Of a DNA stretch of 6,038 nt, positions 1-4,156 are shown piece by piece; position 1 is the first letter of the stretch, and every line of letters begins with the position of its first letter. The notes under the pieces were generated by a model that saw only the letters and a program-made list of their open reading frames with translations, did no database searches and had not been told where the DNA came from. A program made the position numbers and the translations under genes. Origin of the DNA: Eubacterium sp. (GTDB lineage: Bacteria; Bacillota; Clostridia; Lachnospirales; Lachnospiraceae); NCBI GenBank assembly GCA_017616955.1, contig JAFZXD010000195.1, positions 1-6,038 of the forward strand. The letters are read 5' to 3'.

Positions 1-40
1 AATCCGCTTTTTTTGCATATATACGCCAGTCTTGTTTCAT
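1..40 (-). CDS. recJ: Probable RecJ single-strand DNA exonuclease, N-terminal 13 codons only (cut by window edge)
   Basis: Only the first 13 codons are visible: MKQDWRIYAKKAD, with the frame open to the edge. The W-x-x-x-A-K-K-A-D pattern matches how RecJ proteins of Lachnospiraceae begin (typically continuing with F), and recJ commonly follows secDF in that group. RecJ is a cytoplasmic 5'-to-3' single-strand DNA exonuclease of the DHH family, used in recombination and mismatch or base-excision repair; none of its catalytic motifs are in view. I chose the ATG at 38-40 because an AAGGAG ribosome site lies upstream at 53-58, though its 12-base spacing is rather long. An in-frame ATG at 65-67 would add nine residues, but it has no ribosome site and overlaps a candidate -10 box (67-72). 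The assignment rests on a short match plus gene order, so it is probable rather than certain. Confidence 0.6.
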   Translation of the reverse strand, partial: MKQDWRIYAKKAD

Positions 41-52
41 ATCTGCATCTGT

Positions 53-58
53 CTCCTT
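53..58 (-). promoter_or_regulatory. Ribosome binding site of recJ
   Basis: The minus strand reads AAGGAG, close to the consensus Shine-Dalgarno sequence, 12 bases before the ATG at 38-40. It decides between the two in-frame starts, because the ATG at 65-67 lies upstream of this site and has no site of its own. Confidence 0.55.
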
Positions 59-66
59 CAGATTCA

Positions 67-96
67 TTTATACACTACTTTTCTAATGTAACTCAA
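67..96 (-). promoter_or_regulatory. Candidate sigma-A promoter of recJ
   Basis: On the minus strand a -35 box TTGAGT (91-96, 4 of 6 consensus positions) and a -10 box TATAAA (67-72, 5 of 6) are separated by 18 bases. Transcription would begin near position 60, giving a leader of about 20 bases that includes the AAGGAG site. The -35 box touches the base of the hairpin that ends the secDF unit. Promoter-like boxes are common in AT-rich DNA, so this is moderate evidence only, but the placement between a terminator and a gene start is what one would expect. Confidence 0.45.
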
Positions 97-121
97 AACG
101 GGGGAATATAATTCCCCCGTT
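97..121 (-). terminator. Hairpin terminator after secDF
   Basis: A perfect 11-bp inverted repeat, AACGGGGGAAT and ATTCCCCCGTT, encloses a 3-base loop (108-110). In the minus-strand transcript the stem ends with UU and continues UUGAGUU, giving a run of four U, which is a short but usable tail for intrinsic termination. It sits 41 bases after the secDF stop codon and before recJ. The plus-strand flank (AGAATTCC) has no T-run, so minus-strand action is favoured. Confidence 0.7.
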
Positions 122-130
122 AGAATTCCG

Positions 131-148
131 AATAACCTTTCGGTTACT
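131..148 (-). other. Small hairpin with GAAA tetraloop in the secDF 3' untranslated region
   Basis: The minus-strand transcript can fold AGUAACC-GAAA-GGUUAUU: seven pairs including one G-U, closed by a GAAA loop of the stable GNRA class. It begins 13 bases after the secDF stop codon and ends 9 bases before the main terminator stem. There is no U-run after it, so it is not a terminator on its own. It could protect the 3' end of the message or act as an RNA processing or binding element, or be incidental. Confidence 0.4.
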
Positions 149-161
149 ACTTTATATTATT

Positions 162-2399
162 CTATTCTGCTTTCGCAACTTTCTTCTTCTCACCGTTTTC
201 TTCCTTAGAAGAAGCCTTTGTTCTGAACCACAGCCACAGTGGTCCTGTGATACAGATTGATGAATATGTACCTGCAACTACACCAACCATAAGTGTAAGT
301 GTGAATTCCTTAAGTGATGCAACTCCAAGGATGAAGAGCATAAAGATTGTAAGGAATGTTGTCAGGTTTGTATATATATTACGTGTAAATGTCTGTGAAA
401 TACTTGTATCTACTATATCAGCATAACTGTACTTCGATGGATTCATCTCCTTCAGATTCTCTCTGATTCGGTCGAAGATAATGATCGATGAGTTGATAGA
501 GTAACCTACGATAGTAAGCATACATGCTATGAATGTTCCACCAACTGAAAGGTACAGAACTGAATATGCACAGAACACGAAGAGTACATCGTGGATAAGT
601 GCGAGCACAGCACTGATACCAAATCTTGCATCACTGAATCTGATAGCAATATATACGAGCATAAGAAGTGAAGCAATAATTACAGCGAGGATTGCATCTC
701 TCTGTGTTTCCTGACTGATTGTGCTTGAAATATTCTGAGAATCAATCTTGTCATCTGTTATAGAGAATGCTTCCTTAAGCTTTCCTGCTAATTTAGTACG
801 AGCTTCTTCATCAAGGTTTGAAGTCTTAAATACAACCTGATTTGAATTATCTACTATCTGAATCTGAACCTTACTTGAATCGATTCCTGCATCAGCAAAT
901 ACAGGAAGCACATCACTTTCAACTTTCTGAAGTGTATATGGCTCATTAAATGTTACAGCTGTTGATGTACCACCACTGAACTCAAGTGAGTAGTTGAGTC
1001 CATTTCCTCTTGTACCGATTCCCTTGTTAACGAATACAAATACAATACCTATAAGGATAACAGCCGCTGAGAAAACAGCTGAATATCTGAAACCTTTTGT
1101 ATATTTTGAAATCTTAGGAGCCTTTGCTGCACCGTAGAACTTCTTGTTTGTAAGTCCAAGTGCGACAAATGCATTAAGAAGGAATCTTGTAATAACAAGA
1201 GCTGTAAACATTGATAAAACAATACCGAGGATAAGAGTTCTTGCGAATCCCTTAACTGTACCTGTACCCATGATAAGAAGTACGATACCGGCAATGATTG
1301 TTGTTATATTTCCGTCAATGATGGCTGACATAGCCTTATCAAATCCGGCTTTAACTGCAGTCTTAACTGTCTTTCCGAGACCAATCTCTTCTTTGATACG
1401 TGTGAAGATGATAACGTTAGCATCGACCGCCATACCAATAGACAGGATGATACCGGCAAGCCCCGGCAGTGTAAGTGTTATATGAAGTGAATTCAGGAAA
1501 AACAGTTCAAGGACTGTATATACTGAAAGTGCAACTGCTGCAATAAATCCAGGGAATCTGAAAACAATGATCATAAGAAGGAAGATAAGCATAAGGCCTA
1601 TCGCACCTGCTATAAGAGATGTTTTAAGAGCATCTGAACCAAGCTTTGCACCAACTACCTGAGATGAAAGTTCTTTAAGTGTAAGAGGAAGCGCACCGAT
1701 CTTGATAGTACTTGCAAGATTTGAAGCTTCTTCATAATCCTTCATACCATCAATCTGAGCACTACCACCGGAGATCTGCTCACGAACTGAAGGAGCACTA
1801 ACTACCTGTCCGTCATATACTATATATATAGGTTTTCCGACATTTGCACCGGTAACATCAGCAAACTTCTTTCCACCCTCATCTGAGAACTGAAGTGATA
1901 CGATGTACTCATCTGCTCCTGTATTATCCTGAATACGTCCACCTTCAGCGTTCTTTACATCTGAACCTGTAAGTGCAGGTGTGTAGTCACCGTTTCCGCC
2001 GGCAAACTTTTCATAGTTTTCAGAATCAAGGAACTCAAGCTTTCCCGGACGACCAAGAGCATCAAGGATAGCATTAGGATCATATTTACTTGTATCTACA
2101 GGAATCTCAACAGTGATACGTCTGTTTCCCTGCTTATACACTTCTGCATCAGGGCTGTATGTATCAACTCTTCGCTGGAGCTTATCAATAGTTGCATCTA
2201 TCTGCTCATCTTTAGCATCTTTCTCCTGAATCTCATAAGTGACGCTGACGCCACCCTGAAGATCAAGTCCAAGTGGAATGTCCTTTGCACGTCCTACTGC
2301 GTCAGAACCCAGTCCTTCAAGTACTGCATATACCCCTCCTGCAACAAGCAGTATGAAGACTATAAGTCCTATAACCGCATTTCTCTTTGCCTTCTTCAT
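162..2399 (-). CDS. secDF: Fused protein translocase subunit SecDF (745 aa)
   Basis: SecDF is an integral membrane partner of the SecYEG channel that uses the proton gradient to help draw exported proteins across the membrane. The SecD half has one membrane segment (about 8-28), the GLDLQGG motif (44-50), a large extracellular P1 head, and five more membrane segments from about 260 to 412. These include the conserved LPGLAGIILSIGMAVDANVIIF stretch with Asp326, the residue type tied to proton transport. The SecF half starts near residue 430, has the F-x-GG motif as LEFSGG (472-477), a periplasmic-type loop, and membrane segments at about 568-725, including the FDRIREN motif (642-648) and conserved Arg673. 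In total 12 segments, as expected for a natural SecD-SecF fusion, followed by a lysine-rich tail. One oddity is Asn636-Ser637 in SecF segment 4, where many SecF proteins carry an acidic residue after the Asn. The start is supported by an AGAGGAGA ribosome site. Confidence 0.97.
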   Translation of the reverse strand: MKKAKRNAVIGLIVFILLVAGGVYAVLEGLGSDAVGRAKDIPLGLDLQGGVSVTYEIQEKDAKDEQIDATIDKLQRRVDTYSPDAEVYKQGNRRITVEIPVDTSKYDPNAILDALGRPGKLEFLDSENYEKFAGGNGDYTPALTGSDVKNAEGGRIQDNTGADEYIVSLQFSDEGGKKFADVTGANVGKPIYIVYDGQVVSAPSVREQISGGSAQIDGMKDYEEASNLASTIKIGALPLTLKELSSQVVGAKLGSDALKTSLIAGAIGLMLIFLLMIIVFRFPGFIAAVALSVYTVLELFFLNSLHITLTLPGLAGIILSIGMAVDANVIIFTRIKEEIGLGKTVKTAVKAGFDKAMSAIIDGNITTIIAGIVLLIMGTGTVKGFARTLILGIVLSMFTALVITRFLLNAFVALGLTNKKFYGAAKAPKISKYTKGFRYSAVFSAAVILIGIVFVFVNKGIGTRGNGLNYSLEFSGGTSTAVTFNEPYTLQKVESDVLPVFADAGIDSSKVQIQIVDNSNQVVFKTSNLDEEARTKLAGKLKEAFSITDDKIDSQNISSTISQETQRDAILAVIIASLLMLVYIAIRFSDARFGISAVLALIHDVLFVFCAYSVLYLSVGGTFIACMLTIVGYSINSSIIIFDRIRENLKEMNPSKYSYADIVDTSISQTFTRNIYTNLTTFLTIFMLFILGVASLKEFTLTLMVGVVAGTYSSICITGPLWLWFRTKASSKEENGEKKKVAKAE

Positions 2400-2409
2400 T
2401 GTTAAATGT

Positions 2410-2416
2410 CTCCTCT
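2410..2416 (-). promoter_or_regulatory. Ribosome binding site of secDF
   Basis: The minus strand reads AGAGGAG, a strong Shine-Dalgarno sequence, 10 bases upstream of the ATG at 2397-2399. It fixes the secDF start, which also gives the expected short basic N-terminus before the first membrane segment. Confidence 0.75.
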
Positions 2417-2433
2417 GTTAATGTTTATCGTAA

Positions 2434-2450
2434 TAGTCCTCTGCGGACTA
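2434..2450 (-). other. Short hairpin overlapping the hydrolase stop codon
   Basis: TAGTCC (2434-2439) and GGACTA (2445-2450) form a perfect 6-bp stem around a 5-base loop. The TAG stop codon of the upstream gene (2448-2450) lies in the stem. The minus-strand continuation (TTACGATAAAC) has no U-run, so this is not a good intrinsic terminator. It may affect message stability or be incidental. Confidence 0.3.
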
Positions 2451-3971
2451 ATTAATATTTGTACATATTCCGTTCTTATTGAACTTGTACGAAACACCGT
2501 CAATCTTAACGGTGGCATTTTTTGCATACCAGCCGGATGAATCTTTAAACATCCAGTAACCATCTTCTGTCTCAAACCACTTTCCTTTATACTTATATGT
2601 CTGAGAACCGTCTTTAGAAACAAATCTACCTTGGATCCACTCATTGGATGCCATACGTCCGTTCTGAGGATTAAGGTAATATCTGACTCCTCGAATCTTT
2701 ACCCATCCCTTCTGACATGCATAACCTTTGGAATTAAAGTAATACCAATAGTTATCAATATACATCCATTGATTCTTTGCATACCAGGTATCGTTTCCAT
2801 ACCATTTTCCGATAGCGTCTTTCTTCCATCTACACTTGGCAATGGATGTCTTACTTCCGTTTTCATCATAATAGAAGCCTTTGAAGAATTGATTCCTACG
2901 AACTTTCGGAATAATTGTTAACTTCCTCTTAACTTCAACTCCATTTGGAGCTGTAGCAGTGATGGTAACCTTTCCGACTTTAAGAGCAGTAACTTTTCCA
3001 ACCTGCGAAACCTTTGCAATCTTCGGATCTGATGACTTCCACTGAAGAACGACATCCTCAGCAGATGCCGGTATTATCTTTGCAGTAAGCTTGACTCCCA
3101 TGCTGACCTGTAAAGATTTCACATTAGCCTGATTAAGCTTAAGCTTTGTAATCTTTTGTCCCTCAAGGAACATATTCTTTATAGCCGTTACCGTTTCAAG
3201 GTCAGGTGTTCCGGTTGCAACTATACCACATGCGTTCTGGAATTTTTTTACAGCATCTACTGTTTCCGTGCCAAATACTCCGTCAACATTCAGATTTGTG
3301 TATATCACATTGTTGAGAGCTGTCTGTAACCAGCTGACTGCATTAGTATCTTCTGTATTAATTGCTTTTTTCTGATTCTTATATGGATAACCCGGATTCT
3401 TTGTAGAAACCGCTTTCTTATAATCATCATCACTTCCGGTAACAATATTCGGTTTTATAATTCCTCTTATACTGTATCCCCATCTCAAGAAATCAGATAT
3501 ATAATCTATCTTTGTTCCTTCTCTTGAATTGGCTGCATGAATAAATGTTTTGTTTCCAGCACTATCATGGCTACAGATACCGACATGTGCACAAAACTCG
3601 CCACCATCTTCATCAAATACTATGATGTACCCATCCTTCACCACATCCACTGTATTACCGACAACAGTTCCGTACTTATGAGCTAAAACATACATTTGTT
3701 CTGCATCTCTGACGCCATATTCATTAATCAGATCAAGACCATGTCTTTTAAATATGGCACAAACAAAACCTGAACAGTCACAACCACCGTAAAGATCTGT
3801 ACCTCCAAGTGAATATGGAGTTACTCCTACCCAGCTGGCAGCATCTTTTACTATCTCATCAGCTGTTGCTGCATGAACTCCGTTTCCACGTCCAAGCTCC
3901 ATCATCGGAAGTAATCCGACCAGCAACGCCGCTATTAACATTAATGAAGTTATCTTCTTTATTATTTTCAT
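2448..3971 (-). CDS. Secreted NlpC/P60 peptidoglycan hydrolase with PG-binding, Big2 and aromatic cell-wall repeats (507 aa)
   Basis: This is a secreted cell-wall enzyme, by family a cysteine peptidase that cuts peptide stems of peptidoglycan (NlpC/P60 enzymes usually cleave gamma-D-Glu-diamino acid bonds). Residues 1-34 form a signal peptide with basic start, hydrophobic core and probable cleavage after VHA. The NlpC/P60 domain spans about 38-173, with a likely Cys66-His129-His145 triad in the motifs DCSGFV, AHVG and FIHA. A PG_binding_1 domain follows (about 200-268, with the VDGVFGTETVDAVKKFQ signature). Next come a Big2 immunoglobulin-like domain (about 273-355, with WKSSDPKIAKV and G-K-V-T-A) and a tryptophan- and tyrosine-rich repeat region (about 362-502) resembling cell-wall-binding repeats. 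The start has a GAGAGG ribosome site at close spacing. Nine cysteines remain in the mature protein, which is many for a secreted Firmicute protein but tolerable in an anaerobe. Its role may be in cell separation, wall turnover or attack on other cells; the sequence does not say which. Confidence 0.9.
   Translation of the reverse strand: MKIIKKITSLMLIAALLVGLLPMMELGRGNGVHAATADEIVKDAASWVGVTPYSLGGTDLYGGCDCSGFVCAIFKRHGLDLINEYGVRDAEQMYVLAHKYGTVVGNTVDVVKDGYIIVFDEDGGEFCAHVGICSHDSAGNKTFIHAANSREGTKIDYISDFLRWGYSIRGIIKPNIVTGSDDDYKKAVSTKNPGYPYKNQKKAINTEDTNAVSWLQTALNNVIYTNLNVDGVFGTETVDAVKKFQNACGIVATGTPDLETVTAIKNMFLEGQKITKLKLNQANVKSLQVSMGVKLTAKIIPASAEDVVLQWKSSDPKIAKVSQVGKVTALKVGKVTITATAPNGVEVKRKLTIIPKVRRNQFFKGFYYDENGSKTSIAKCRWKKDAIGKWYGNDTWYAKNQWMYIDNYWYYFNSKGYACQKGWVKIRGVRYYLNPQNGRMASNEWIQGRFVSKDGSQTYKYKGKWFETEDGYWMFKDSSGWYAKNATVKIDGVSYKFNKNGICTNIN
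2466..2861 (-). repeat. Duplicated aromatic cell-wall-binding module in the hydrolase C-terminus
   Basis: Two modules about 85 residues apart share the pattern WYAKN-x4-ID-x3-Y-x-FN-x2-G (residues 396-416 and 481-501). Each is preceded by a GS-x-T start and a GKW motif (GSKT 372-375 with GKW 388-390; GSQT 455-458 with GKW 463-465). Between them lies another aromatic unit, GWVKIRGVRYYLNPQNG (422-438). The layout resembles choline-binding-type repeats that fasten secreted proteins to the cell wall. The copies have diverged clearly, so this is an old duplication at the protein level. Confidence 0.7.
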
Positions 3972-3976
3972 ATATA

Positions 3977-3982
3977 CCTCTC
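3977..3982 (-). promoter_or_regulatory. Ribosome binding site of the NlpC/P60 hydrolase
   Basis: The minus strand reads GAGAGG with 5 bases to the ATG at 3969-3971. It supports this start, which also gives a well-formed signal peptide. Confidence 0.6.
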
Positions 3983-3994
3983 TTTATAATAAAG

Positions 3995-4023
3995 ATTCTA
4001 TCTATACAATCTTGATAAGCCAA
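3995..4023 (-). promoter_or_regulatory. Candidate proximal promoter of the hydrolase gene
   Basis: On the minus strand TTGGCT (4018-4023, 4 of 6 consensus) and TAGAAT (3995-4000, 5 of 6) are separated by the preferred 17 bases. The start point would be near 3988, giving a short leader of about 17 bases that still contains the GAGAGG site. It competes with the distal candidate at 4029-4058; I cannot tell from sequence whether one or both are used. Confidence 0.4.
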
Positions 4024-4028
4024 AGTTC

Positions 4029-4058
4029 ATTATACCCTACCATGTCAACCTAAGTAAA
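4029..4058 (-). promoter_or_regulatory. Candidate distal promoter of the hydrolase gene
   Basis: A perfect -10 box TATAAT (4029-4034) lies 18 bases from a -35 box TTTACT (4053-4058, 4 of 6) on the minus strand. The start point would be near 4022, with a leader of about 50 bases. A full consensus TTGACA also occurs at 4043-4048, but only 8 bases from TATAAT, too close to serve as its -35. The promoter lies just past the terminator hairpin of the upstream gene, which fits an independent transcription unit. Confidence 0.45.
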
Positions 4059-4078
4059 GCTATTTTTTATAACGAAGC

Positions 4079-4104
4079 AGGACAGAGGGCTGACCCTCTG
4101 TCCT
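4079..4104 (-). terminator. Hairpin terminator after the Ig-repeat surface protein
   Basis: AGGACAGAGGG and CCCTCTGTCCT form a perfect 11-bp GC-rich stem with a 4-base loop (4090-4093), 52 bases after the stop codon at 4157-4159. The minus-strand flank reads GCTTCGTTATAAAA, so the U-rich tail is weak and broken; the plus-strand flank (TCTAAGACGTTTATTTC) is not better and there is no plus-strand gene to end. I read it as the terminator of the surface-protein gene, possibly a tail-poor one, or a 3'-end stabiliser. Confidence 0.6.
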
Positions 4105-4156
4105 TCTAAGACGTTTATTTCTTGGCCAATCTCATGCCGAATGATCATCAGCTTGA

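Noticed and set aside
1144..1485. Open frame of 113 codons on the plus strand inside secDF
   Set aside because: It is the antisense shadow of the conserved SecD membrane region, has no ribosome site of note, and its product looks like no known family.
1818..1832. TATATATATA run as a repeat or regulatory site
   Set aside because: It encodes the conserved PIYIVYD strand of the SecD head domain and is a codon-choice effect.
2475..2503. TTGACG-17-AATAAG as a secDF promoter within the end of the hydrolase gene
   Set aside because: The -10 box matches only 4 of 6 positions and lacks the leading T and final T; the bases are fully explained by the coding sequence (KIDGVSYKFNKN).
2402..2644. Minus-strand open frame of 80 codons overlapping the end of the hydrolase gene
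   Set aside because: It is an out-of-frame overlap with the well-supported C-terminal repeats of the hydrolase and shows no independent coding signal.
4029..4048. TTGACA and TATAAT as one consensus promoter
   Set aside because: Both boxes are perfect but only 8 bases apart, far below the 16-18 bases a sigma-A promoter needs.
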